Source of the DNA: Clostridiaceae bacterium
GTDB taxonomy: Bacteria; Bacillota; Clostridia; Lachnospirales; Lachnospiraceae
Direction: 5' to 3'
Assembly (NCBI GenBank): GCA_910575435.1
Contig: CAJTGI010000001.1
Location: 353,760 to 417,759, forward strand
Length of the DNA stretch: 64,000 nt
Shown: positions 36,442-44,877 of the stretch, piece by piece
How the letters are laid out: each line of letters opens with the position of its first letter
How positions within the stretch are numbered: position 1 is the stretch's first letter
Translations under genes and position numbers: made by a program
Notes under the pieces: model-generated
What the model saw: only the letters and a program-made list of their open reading frames with translations
Databases searched by the model: none
Told to the model about the DNA's origin: nothing

Positions 36442-36588
36442 CCTTTGACCTCCCATCTTGAGAACATTGACTGCATCTGCAAAATTCCAATTCCATAAGC
36501 CTTTGCAACACCTACAGTATACCCTTTCTCCACGCATTCGGCAACCTCGCTCCGTCTCATTCAGATATTTAAATGCCTCATTACTGCG

Positions 36589-37950
36589 CTACTTTTTCTC
36601 CTTGCCATCAAACTGAATATTCTTCTCCAAAACCTTGCAAATTTGCTCATTCATTTTATCATAGGAGTTCCAAATCTCCCCATCGTCCATTTCCTTTATT
36701 CCAGCAAATTTGATAAAATTCTTCATCATTTGAAGAATTTCGCCCGTGGTATACTTTGTCCAACGTTTCACCAAATCCTGCGTAATGGGAGTCATGGTAT
36801 GGGCAGCTGTATTTCTCACCTTCTCCTCCACTTGACGCAAATCTTCTGCCTGTTTTTTCAATTTTTCTTCATTTGAAAGACCCAAAATCAAATGCCTTAA
36901 ATGCGCAGAATAAATCGGCCCAGGACGGAAACGGCCTTTGCCACCATATGCATCATCTAATATATCTAACACCTCGCTGCCCGCCAGTTTTGCCCTGTCC
37001 CACCTGCACACATTATCCAAATGGCTGGAACAAAACTGATTAATGTCAACCCTGCACCGATATTTCAAAGCCCTTTCCAGCAAGTCGAGAATCGCAGGCG
37101 TAATTCCTCGGAAAAAATCATCATAAGTGCCTCTTTTCTCCTTTACTTGCAGATTTAATATAAATTCCACCAAAACGCGATCCTCATCTTTCGTAACTGG
37201 CATCGGCTGATATCCTGTTTGTTTTGCAATGCTATTGACTTTGCTACTATTGAGCCGCATGCGCTCTAACGCCTGTTCCAAATACAGAACGCATTCTTCC
37301 GATAGCCGCCCCTCCATTTCCTTCGCCACATGATAGGCCGCCGAATAATCATATGCCCGCAAATGCTTTTTAATAATATTCACTTTCCAGAGCGTCAACA
37401 AATTGGCTGACTGCACCTCTGTACACCTATTCTCATTTTTTGCCTCGTTATCCTCATTGCATTCCCATTGTTCTTCCACCTCATAGCGATCTATGTTTTC
37501 GTCTGTATGGTTGCTTCGCTGGAGCGGAGTAGACACTTGGATAGGCTTAAAGGGAAACTCGGCCAGAGAAGACAGCACCACCAGTGCATTTTTCATAGCA
37601 GGCGTGCCTGACGAAACATTCAGAAGCAGCTCGTCTTCCGCATTCATACCGTCAACGATATCCGCAATACACTTTCTAAAATCTTCATAAAATATCTCGT
37701 AATCCTGAACATCCTTTAAGTCTTCCCGCTCAATCACCTTCACATCAAAGTGGTGTCCGCACTGCTCCTCCAATTTTTCAATACAGTACCTATACCTGTC
37801 GTCCTTTTCATGATGCACGCACATTTCATAGGACAAATATAAATACACTTGATCCGGCAAGTAATTCCGACAAATGTGCAACATAGATCCATCCCTAAAG
37901 TTTCTGATGGGATCCGAACCGCCAATTGGCGAAAATAAAATACGACTCAT
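36589..37950 (-). CDS. csm6: Csm6, CARF-HEPN ribonuclease
   Basis: A 453-residue effector. The N-terminal CARF domain has the SPIGGSDPIRNF opening and the ligand loop NVSSGTPAMKNALVV near residues 112-124; the C-terminal HEPN domain carries RNTAAH (Arg379, His384). Cyclic oligoadenylate made by Cas10 should bind the CARF dimer and switch on non-specific RNA cutting. The start at 37950 follows GGGAGG; the 34 codons before it overlap poor context. It is the last gene of the III-A locus, 82 bases after cas2. Confidence 0.88.
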   Translation of the reverse strand: MSRILFSPIGGSDPIRNFRDGSMLHICRNYLPDQVYLYLSYEMCVHHEKDDRYRYCIEKLEEQCGHHFDVKVIEREDLKDVQDYEIFYEDFRKCIADIVDGMNAEDELLLNVSSGTPAMKNALVVLSSLAEFPFKPIQVSTPLQRSNHTDENIDRYEVEEQWECNEDNEAKNENRCTEVQSANLLTLWKVNIIKKHLRAYDYSAAYHVAKEMEGRLSEECVLYLEQALERMRLNSSKVNSIAKQTGYQPMPVTKDEDRVLVEFILNLQVKEKRGTYDDFFRGITPAILDLLERALKYRCRVDINQFCSSHLDNVCRWDRAKLAGSEVLDILDDAYGGKGRFRPGPIYSAHLRHLILGLSNEEKLKKQAEDLRQVEEKVRNTAAHTMTPITQDLVKRWTKYTTGEILQMMKNFIKFAGIKEMDDGEIWNSYDKMNEQICKVLEKNIQFDGKEKK

Positions 37951-38032
37951 GAAAATCCTCCCTTTCTTCATCTGCAATACTTTAATCATAGACACAAATT
38001 GCGCCAATCTCTTGTGTATGAGAAATCGAGAA

Positions 38033-38398
38033 TCATATGACAATGACATCATCAGCGCCTATTTCTTCCTTTTTTCCATAGTAAGACACCTGACCCTTTC
38101 CAATAATTTTATATACTCGTATGCTATCTTCCTCCGATGCATATGCAGCAATCTTACTCTTTAGCTCTCTGTATAGCCTCGGGGAAAGCATGGCCTCAAA
38201 TGCGGATTTCTGTATCCGAAAACCATATCCCTGTAAAAATTTCGACAACTTTAATCGCTTCTTATCATCAATGATATCATATATTATTAAAACATAAACC
38301 TTGCATTCTCTGTTTTCCTCCAAAGGCGTCTCAAAAAAATAATCTTCCAAATCAAATCCCTCCCTACCGTATCCATATTGGGTGATAGATTTCCGCAT
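38033..38398 (-). CDS. cas2: CRISPR integrase subunit Cas2
   Basis: A 121-residue Cas2: ferredoxin-like fold with KVYVLIIYDIIDDKKRLKLS and GFRIQKSAFEAMLS. Compared with the usual start at the first strand (YVLIIYDI), it has an extension of about 32 residues, rich in acidic and aromatic residues, reading through the 35-base overlap with cas1. No in-frame ATG exists between 38398 and the core, so the extension is probably real. Confidence 0.9.
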   Translation of the reverse strand: MRKSITQYGYGREGFDLEDYFFETPLEENRECKVYVLIIYDIIDDKKRLKLSKFLQGYGFRIQKSAFEAMLSPRLYRELKSKIAAYASEEDSIRVYKIIGKGQVSYYGKKEEIGADDVIVI

Positions 38399-39365
38399 CC
38401 TCCTCCTCTAATGCCCTGGAAAACGAAGCGACCTGCAATTCCATCGCCCGCCGAAAGGACACCGAATAATCAATATAATCTAAATACTGAACATCCTGCC
38501 TCATTTTATTTTCTAACTTCTTGATAAATATGCTCATTCCATCCTTGGTCAGAAATACGCCGGGATTCTCCATATCTTGATAAAAATGCTCTTCCAATAT
38601 CTCATGTCCATTTACAAGACTCATCACAAGCGAATCCACAATCACTGCCCGCCATTCCTCCATCAAATCACTTGCCAGGGTAGGATGCTTCTCCCTGTCC
38701 TGATGGATAAATCCAAAATACGGATGCAATCCCCTAGTTTCTATCTTGCCATAAAATTCATTCATTAGAATAGAATATCCCAAACTAAGCATGGAATTAA
38801 AAGGATCCATTGGCGGACGGCGACTTCTGCCCTTAAAAGAAAATATCGGTTCTACCAACTGGCTAAGCGTCTGAAAATATAATTTCGCAGCATTTCCCTC
38901 ATATCCCATAATCTTTTCAATAGATGAACAATCCGGCACTTTCTTCATAAGAATCTTCATCTGCGTACATGCCTGCGAAACGTCCGTGTTTCTGCTTTTT
39001 CCATATCTCTGCATTACCACGTACTGATTATGTATTTTGCTTTTAATGATTTTCCTTGCCAATTCCAGTGCAAGTTCTGTCCCCAGCAAGCATGCCTGTT
39101 TTCTCTGTCTTCCAACATTAATATGTCCCGTTGACTGTAAACGGCCAAAATAATTTCCACCCTTGGAGTAATAAGAAACCGGAACACCTCTTTTCAAACA
39201 ATTCTGAATACACTGAGTGGTAATCTGGCTTCTGCCAAAAATGCTAATCGACTCCAATGTCTCCACCGGTATCTTTGTCAGAGATCCATCCCTATTCTTT
39301 ACCGTAACGTAGCGATCTGCAATTCCAATCTGCGCATCGCTCTCCGTAATATATAAATATCCCAT
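38364..39365 (-). CDS. cas1: CRISPR integrase Cas1
   Basis: A 333-residue Cas1. Expected metal-ligand regions are GYEGNAAKLYF (Glu), GLHPYFGFIHQD (His) and HPTLASDLMEEWR (Asp/Glu). With Cas2 it inserts new spacers. GGAGGT lies before the ATG. No reverse transcriptase or Cas6 domain is fused. Confidence 0.94.
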   Translation of the reverse strand: MGYLYITESDAQIGIADRYVTVKNRDGSLTKIPVETLESISIFGRSQITTQCIQNCLKRGVPVSYYSKGGNYFGRLQSTGHINVGRQRKQACLLGTELALELARKIIKSKIHNQYVVMQRYGKSRNTDVSQACTQMKILMKKVPDCSSIEKIMGYEGNAAKLYFQTLSQLVEPIFSFKGRSRRPPMDPFNSMLSLGYSILMNEFYGKIETRGLHPYFGFIHQDREKHPTLASDLMEEWRAVIVDSLVMSLVNGHEILEEHFYQDMENPGVFLTKDGMSIFIKKLENKMRQDVQYLDYIDYSVSFRRAMELQVASFSRALEEEDAEIYHPIWIR

Positions 39366-39416
39366 GACACACCATACCTCCTTACTTTGCCCTCACAAAA
39401 AAAAATCCACCAGTTG

Positions 39417-39920
39417 CTATTTATGGGCAGACACCTTATTTCGATATTGCCCTACTGTTGTCAATCCCTCTCCAATTTCATCATATGCTTCTAATTGAAG
39501 ATACCAGGGCAATTTCTCCGTATCATGGGCATGCCGCAAAAATGTTTCTCTATTAATCTCTTCCTCCTTCCATGTGTAAGGTTGCTTCCCTTGCTGTACA
39601 TATGCATAGATGGCATAACATCCTGTCCTATCCCTTCTATGCCATTCATTATCCGATAATTCATGCAAGGTATGCTTTATCATGTCATTTTGCGCTTTTT
39701 CCGTGTCCATTCCAACAACTTGTAAAGTATATCTTTTTCCATCATATATCTTTACACCAACATCCCTCAATGCATAACATATAAATAATAAAATAACTAT
39801 AGTCGCAAGTAACCCTAGGTAAAACATCAAGGCAAAAATACTCTGATACGCCACCGCAGGCAAGACTACAACCAGAAACAAAATCGTTCCCCAAACATAC
39901 GGATTTTTCCATTTTTTCAT
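39417..39920 (-). CDS. Two-helix membrane protein inside the CRISPR locus, unknown function
   Basis: A 167-residue protein starting MKKWKNPYVWG at 39920, with two adjacent membrane helices (about residues 10-30 and 32-50) joined by a very short turn and a soluble C-terminal domain of about 110 residues, rich in charged and aromatic residues (HTLHELSDNEWHRRDRTGCY, QGKQPYTWKEEEINRETF), presumably cytoplasmic. No known Cas, CARF or nuclease motif was recognised. It lies between the array and cas1, 51 bases before cas1 and in the same direction, so it is probably cotranscribed with the adaptation genes. It could be a membrane effector or anchor for the system, or a passenger. Confidence 0.65.
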   Translation of the reverse strand: MKKWKNPYVWGTILFLVVVLPAVAYQSIFALMFYLGLLATIVILLFICYALRDVGVKIYDGKRYTLQVVGMDTEKAQNDMIKHTLHELSDNEWHRRDRTGCYAIYAYVQQGKQPYTWKEEEINRETFLRHAHDTEKLPWYLQLEAYDEIGEGLTTVGQYRNKVSAHK

Positions 39921-40188
39921 AATCAATTTCTTCCCATATATCTCCGCTTGCCACCCTGTACTCTTTACATTTGCATCATGATTCCATAAAGCACACTTAT
40001 AGCTGAACTTTTTTAACTTTTTTCTAATTACATGATGTTGAAATCAAACAGTATTTTGACCCTACATCATTATACACTGTCCTGCCTAAATCTACAAACA
40101 TTTATTTTAAGAATAAAACCTCTGTTTCTTTTTTTGTTTCTTATTCTTCTCATAACCAAGTAAAAAATGAAATGGAATCCTTTTTATC

Positions 40189-41557
40189 GTTTTCGTCCCC
40201 TTCCGGGGTTTCTTATTTTCTTATATGATGTAAGTAGGCGTATGAGAGATAAATAATCGGTTTCCGTCCCCTTCCGGGGTTTCTTATTTTCTTATTGGAG
40301 GTAGAAACATGATAGAAAAAGTGTTAACAGTTTCCGTCCCCTTCCGGGGTTTCTTATTTTCTTATGATTGGATTTAATAAGGGTACTGGTAAGAACTCAA
40401 GTTTCCGTCCCCTTCCGGGGTTTCTTATTTTCTTATAAAGGTATCCAGGAACAACCCTGATTCTACCAGATTGTTTCCGTCCCCTTCCGGGGTTTCTTAT
40501 TTTCTTATTGGATTGAAGAGGCGTAATCAGTCCAAAAAATAAGTTTCCGTCCCCTTCCGGGGTTTCTTATTTTCTTATTATAATAGCATGTGTCGAATCT
40601 TTTTGCAGGATGGTTTCCGTCCCCTTCCGGGGTTTCTTATTTTCTTATCAAATCTACCATCATAAACCTCAGATGTGCCATATAGTTTCCGTCCCCTTCC
40701 GGGGTTTCTTATTTTCTTATTATTATTACACATGATTGCCGCATTAAATAATCAGTTTCCGTCCCCTTCCGGGGTTTCTTATTTTCTTATATAAGGCTGC
40801 AGACCTGAAAGCAACCAAAGAAGAGGTTTCCGTCCCCTTCCGGGGTTTCTTATTTTCTTATGAAAGCTGGAGTGGCAAAAGTAATAAGTTGTTTGTTTCC
40901 GTCCCCTTCCGGGGTTTCTTATTTTCTTATAGTTATTATCAACACATGTCAAAGCAGCAGTGGAGGGTTTCCGTCCCCTTCCGGGGTTTCTTATTTTCTT
41001 ATTGAGAAAACAGAAGGTTCTCGTGGAATAAAAATAGTTTCCGTCCCCTTCCGGGGTTTCTTATTTTCTTATTCAGGAATCAATCAACAAATATCTAAAG
41101 AAGAAGTTTCCGTCCCCTTCCGGGGTGTCTTATCTTCTTAGATAAATTGACTTGGGTTATGCGTAATTTTGAGTTAGGTTTCCGTCCCCTTCCGGGGTGT
41201 CTTATCTTCTTAATAAGGATATATATTATCGCTTTAAATCAATAGAGTTTCCGTCCCCTTCCGGGGTGTCTTATCTTCTTAAATCGAAAACAAAACTTCA
41301 GTTGAAGGAGGACAGTTTCCGTCCCCTTCCGGGGTGTCTTATCTTCTTACGATGAAGTAGAATATAAAGATGGTTACAACTAGTTTCCGTCCCCTTCCGG
41401 GGTGTCTTATCTTCTTAAAAAATATGATGATTAAAGGTAAATATGAGGCAGTTTCCGTCCCCTTCCGGGGTGTCTTATCTTCTTATGATTCGATGCAACG
41501 ATGAAGAGAAGTATGAGGAGAGTTTCCGTCCCCTTCCGGGGTGTCTTATCTTCTTAT
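40189..41557 (-). CRISPR. Type III-A CRISPR array, 20 repeats and 19 spacers, two repeat versions
   Basis: Twenty repeats start at 40189, 40260, 40330, 40401, 40473, 40543, 40613, 40685, 40755, 40826, 40895, 40967, 41037, 41106, 41178, 41247, 41315, 41383, 41451 and 41522. On the plus strand all begin GTTTCCGTCCCCTTCCGGGG (the first has T for C at position 5). Repeats 1-13 end TTTCTTATTTTCTTAT (36 bases); repeats 14-20 end TGTCTTATCTTCTTA (35 conserved bases, the 36th variable). Spacers are 32-36 bases. The minus strand ends each repeat in ACGGAAAC, a type III crRNA 5' tag, so the array is transcribed leftwards with the cas genes; the degenerate copy at 40189 is then the trailer-end repeat. 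Confidence 0.97.
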
Positions 41558-41709
41558 CCATCCTCCCAATCTCCCATAAATACTTGCTTCATTTCATATT
41601 TTGCGTGGCAAAAAATTTATTTGCCATTTTATCAAAACTCTTATCCAAAAAACGCCCCTTTCCCCAGTATTTCTGTGCTGCGTGGCAAATCGTTACCCTT
41701 CACGGCAAA
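41558..41709 (-). promoter_or_regulatory. Probable CRISPR leader
   Basis: The 152 bases between csm5 and the first (leader-end) repeat. It is AT-rich near the array and contains TGCGTGGCAAA twice (41602-41612 and 41679-41689) and a variant CACGGCAAAT at 41701. Assigned as leader because transcription and the degenerate end repeat both point to this side. No unambiguous promoter was found. Confidence 0.6.
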
Positions 41710-42855
41710 TCATCCAGACTCTGCCACCTCCAAATGGCACATTCCCATAGGATAACTCGTCCCCTGGTACTGCGTACACTTCAGAATATGTGGCGAAACT
41801 CCATAATTTCGATCCCTGTCATGCTTATGCTGTCTGGCAATCTTTTTGGACAATGTATGTTCAAACACAGACACCGCCGTTTCCAACCCCCGGCTCTGAC
41901 CCAGCAGGGGATACACTACCGTCTTCGTAAAGAATCCCGCTCCTCCGCCAAGCCAGACGGTATTTCCAAGGGGTCTGTCAGAGGTCCTAAATTTTGACAG
42001 ATACATTTCATAATAGGTATCCCCGAAAAGTTCCACCGCCCTCAAAATATCCTCCATAGTATATTGACACAACTTAGTATCTATTGTCAATTGAAACTTG
42101 ATGTCCCTTCCCGGCTTGATGGATTCTCTGAGAATATTAATTGCATGTCGCTTCCCCTCCACATTCTCATCTATTTTCTGGCATAGTACCAAATCATCTA
42201 GCGACAAAGGCTCGCTGTCACTGACAATCAAGCCGGACAGACAGTCATTCACCGCATTTCTCCGATCAACTTCTTTGCCATTCGCATCCTTGCGAAACAA
42301 CGTGTGGAACATTTTTTCCTCTATCTGGGCATTTTCCCTGCTAAGATACCACTTTCTCTTATCATTGCTTTGCCTTGCCTCCCTGACTACCCGCTCCCTC
42401 TCAGAATGCCAATTCTCTTTTTCTGTCAGCAGGCGATAAGCCAACAAAACGGTCCTAAGCATCCCCTTAATAGATGTCCCCGGCACATAAGGCAAACCAT
42501 AACTATCCTTCTGAAAATCCATGACCTGTATCTGCTTCTTCCCCTCTTCCTGCAGGAAATCGCCGCAATCCAATTCATATTTGATCCAGTTTTGATAATC
42601 CTGGGGAGAGATCTGATTATTCCTTAACCATCTGCCTAAATCAATCCAATCATCTGATAACAGATATTGCGTAAATTTCGTTCCCAGTCCTTTTCTCTCC
42701 AAGCCCTGATATAACTTATTCACATCCGGAATCAGTACCTTTTTTCTTTGATAGAGAAAAATATACTCTTTCTTGCCCAGCGTCTTCCCCGTCCCAACAT
42801 GCACCGGACTTGCCGTATGCAATCTTATCTGGTAAGTTTTTAAATATTCCTTCAT
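41710..42855 (-). CDS. csm5: Csm5, type III-A RAMP protein
   Basis: A 381-residue RAMP that caps the 3' end of the crRNA in the Csm complex. It has SPVHVGTGKTLGKKEYIFL at the N-terminus and the glycine loop PGTSIKGMLRTVLLA; the C-terminal half is RAMP-like too. The start at 42855 follows GGAGGCGGGAAGG and leaves a 16-base gap to csm4; upstream codons lie inside csm4. Confidence 0.9.
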   Translation of the reverse strand: MKEYLKTYQIRLHTASPVHVGTGKTLGKKEYIFLYQRKKVLIPDVNKLYQGLERKGLGTKFTQYLLSDDWIDLGRWLRNNQISPQDYQNWIKYELDCGDFLQEEGKKQIQVMDFQKDSYGLPYVPGTSIKGMLRTVLLAYRLLTEKENWHSERERVVREARQSNDKRKWYLSRENAQIEEKMFHTLFRKDANGKEVDRRNAVNDCLSGLIVSDSEPLSLDDLVLCQKIDENVEGKRHAINILRESIKPGRDIKFQLTIDTKLCQYTMEDILRAVELFGDTYYEMYLSKFRTSDRPLGNTVWLGGGAGFFTKTVVYPLLGQSRGLETAVSVFEHTLSKKIARQHKHDRDRNYGVSPHILKCTQYQGTSYPMGMCHLEVAESG

Positions 42856-42871
42856 CCTTCCCGCCTCCCTT

Positions 42872-43789
42872 CTACAGTGTCCAGAAAATCGGTTTCGCAT
42901 AACGGTACACCGGATGCCTGCCACCATCTGATACGTCATAGATATCTCCTTGAAAATTCCCCTCAAAGCAAGAACCCGCACTTAAGAGAAAAATATCTCT
43001 CTTTTTTCTAAACTCTGGCGCATATTCAAAGGAAGCCACGAAGCCACTTCTTTTCTGCACCTGATACTGCGCATGGCATAGAGCAACCTCCATCTCGCTT
43101 TCCCTCGGGAGGGAGATACTCAATGACATATAGCATTTGCCCGCTCTCTCAAAATTCTGCGGATCCAATTCCCGCATCCCATTGATCTCAAAACGCCCCA
43201 GCCCCGAAGCCCTCTTCCCGCCAATGCCAGAGAATGACAGTGAATCAAGCAAATCATACATCCGATCCTCATCCTGCTTATCTGCCAGCTTAACAATGAA
43301 ATACAAGCCGCAGCCACTGTTAAAATAATACACCCCCACATGATATGGCTCCGTCTCTTCCTTTCCATGAATCGCCGCAGAAGTTTTCAGATATCGCTTT
43401 CCCAGTTTCCCCAGTTTCTTTTTTTCAAATATAGGGTCTAAATCTCCCCGCATATATTTCTCCATCTCATCCATGGGAATATGTGTCAGCGACTTAAATG
43501 CCTTTTTTATTCCAGAATCCCCCTGGGCATCGGATGCTTCCACCCGCCTCAACGGCTTTGGCAGATAATAGGTCTCTCCTATATAGGGGAAGGCATCTGA
43601 AAAGAGAATCTCTCCAGAACAAGCCTTCTGATACAGCCAATCCGCCATATCTTCCCCATGCTTCAATGCTTCGATATACAGGGCAGAGAAAAGGGTATCT
43701 GCAGAGAATGAATACTTGCTCCCATCCAGAGTCTTTTCACCAAAATGTACCCCCGCAGGAAAGCGCAAACAATACATCAAATATTTCAC
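42872..43789 (-). CDS. csm4: Csm4, type III-A RAMP protein
   Basis: A 305-residue RAMP that holds the crRNA 5' tag next to Cas10. The N-terminal LRFPAGVHFGEKTLDGSK is typical of Csm4 (Cas5 group), as is the glycine-rich GIGGKRASGLGRFEI. It starts with GTG at 43789, 4 bases after GGAGGAT, giving a 16-base gap after csm3. Confidence 0.9.
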   Translation of the reverse strand: MKYLMYCLRFPAGVHFGEKTLDGSKYSFSADTLFSALYIEALKHGEDMADWLYQKACSGEILFSDAFPYIGETYYLPKPLRRVEASDAQGDSGIKKAFKSLTHIPMDEMEKYMRGDLDPIFEKKKLGKLGKRYLKTSAAIHGKEETEPYHVGVYYFNSGCGLYFIVKLADKQDEDRMYDLLDSLSFSGIGGKRASGLGRFEINGMRELDPQNFERAGKCYMSLSISLPRESEMEVALCHAQYQVQKRSGFVASFEYAPEFRKKRDIFLLSAGSCFEGNFQGDIYDVSDGGRHPVYRYAKPIFWTL

Positions 43790-43805
43790 CCTGATCCTCC
43801 TTCCA

Positions 43806-44474
43806 TCATCGCCCACATGCCAAGATCTCATTGCATTGGTCTATCAAAGCCTCGTCAATATCCCCAACCACAGCAGATGCCTCCATATCAGAGAACATCA
43901 CTTTACCATATCCTCTGGAACCGTTACCTCCAAGATAATCATATTGGAGCAGCTTCAGTCCTTCTGCCAAAACTTTGAAATCATCCACAACGCCCTCTTC
44001 CTCCGTAACTTCATAGACCAAATCCAGTCCAAATTTGGCTCCCCGTATCACCCGTTCAATCTGCCTGGGATTTGCCACTGCCGTCAGACGGTTAATGGAA
44101 TTTTCAAATTTCACTTCCGTCAGCCCCTGTATTCCTCTTTTATATAATTCCTCCCTGTTATTTAATATCATATCAGTAAACAAAAGCCTCCCTCTGGGAA
44201 TCACGTCATCTACCTTTTTTGCGCTGCCAAATAGCCTGATAATGCATTCCGCATCCTCGTCCGGACTCTTCACCATGCCCTGATTATACTGCCTTGCCAG
44301 CAGCGTGCGCAATTTTCCCTTGAGGGAACTTCCCGGTATCATGGGAAGATTCGTCCCCGCATCCCTAATTACCGGCGAATCCACCGCCCCAATCGCCGCA
44401 AAGGCAGAAGAGCCTCCAATATGAATCCCTGTCACAATCTCCAACGTTCCAGTGATCTGTATCTTTCCAAACAT
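43806..44474 (-). CDS. csm3: Csm3, crRNA backbone and target RNA nuclease
   Basis: A 222-residue Csm3 (Cas7 group). It opens MFGKIQITGTLEIVTG with IHIGGSSAFAAIGAVDSPVI; Asp32 in AVDSPV matches the catalytic aspartate that cuts target RNA every six bases. The glycine loop PGSSLKGKLRTLLA is present. The start at 44474 follows AAGGAGG. Confidence 0.95.
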   Translation of the reverse strand: MFGKIQITGTLEIVTGIHIGGSSAFAAIGAVDSPVIRDAGTNLPMIPGSSLKGKLRTLLARQYNQGMVKSPDEDAECIIRLFGSAKKVDDVIPRGRLLFTDMILNNREELYKRGIQGLTEVKFENSINRLTAVANPRQIERVIRGAKFGLDLVYEVTEEEGVVDDFKVLAEGLKLLQYDYLGGNGSRGYGKVMFSDMEASAVVGDIDEALIDQCNEILACGR

Positions 44475-44490
44475 CCTATTCTCCTCCTTA

Positions 44491-44877
44491 TCAGTCTTTT
44501 CCACCATAAAATCTGTGATATGCCACCAGTGCCTCCATATATTTATTAAATAAAATATAATTCTTCCTACTGCCCTTGACTTCATCAATTGCCTTGATGA
44601 TCTGTGCCTTATCAACAAATTTTTTCACCTGCAACTCCCGTCCCGCTTCATATAGAAAGCGAACCTTGAGATAATTGATCCTTCCCCGAATATCTTCGCT
44701 CAACCTTTCATCCATGCTGATGCACACTTCATTGTAGATATCTGCCGTCATCGCAAGCAAATTCCTGAGTTGGGTGGTGGTAACCATGTTTGAGCGTCCC
44801 TGTCTGTCCTTTTGCTCGGCCAAAGTCTTAATTGCCTGCTCTGCCTTTGCCACATACGTATCTTGTTCCAGTATCAT
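44491..44877 (-). CDS. csm2: Csm2, small subunit of the Csm complex
   Basis: A 128-residue helical small subunit, recognised by its position, size and the segment KVRFLYEAGRELQVKKFVDK. The ATG at 44877 overlaps the cas10 stop as ATGA and follows GGAGGAAG. Confidence 0.88.
   Translation of the reverse strand: MILEQDTYVAKAEQAIKTLAEQKDRQGRSNMVTTTQLRNLLAMTADIYNEVCISMDERLSEDIRGRINYLKVRFLYEAGRELQVKKFVDKAQIIKAIDEVKGSRKNYILFNKYMEALVAYHRFYGGKD

Noticed and set aside
40025-40188. CRISPR leader on the left side of the array
   Set aside because: The repeat tag ACGGAAAC is on the minus strand and the degenerate repeat is at 40189, so this is the trailer side.
40189-41557. Two independent arrays placed side by side
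   Set aside because: Period (68-72 bases) and the 20-base 5' part of the repeat are continuous across the change at 41106, and there is no second leader; a propagated leader-repeat change is simpler, though a fusion is not excluded.
40860-41997. Plus-strand open frames across the CRISPR repeats (with peptides such as VSVPFRGFLFS repeated)
   Set aside because: They are repeats and spacers read through; the repetition of the same peptide reflects the 36-base repeat and no start signal is present.
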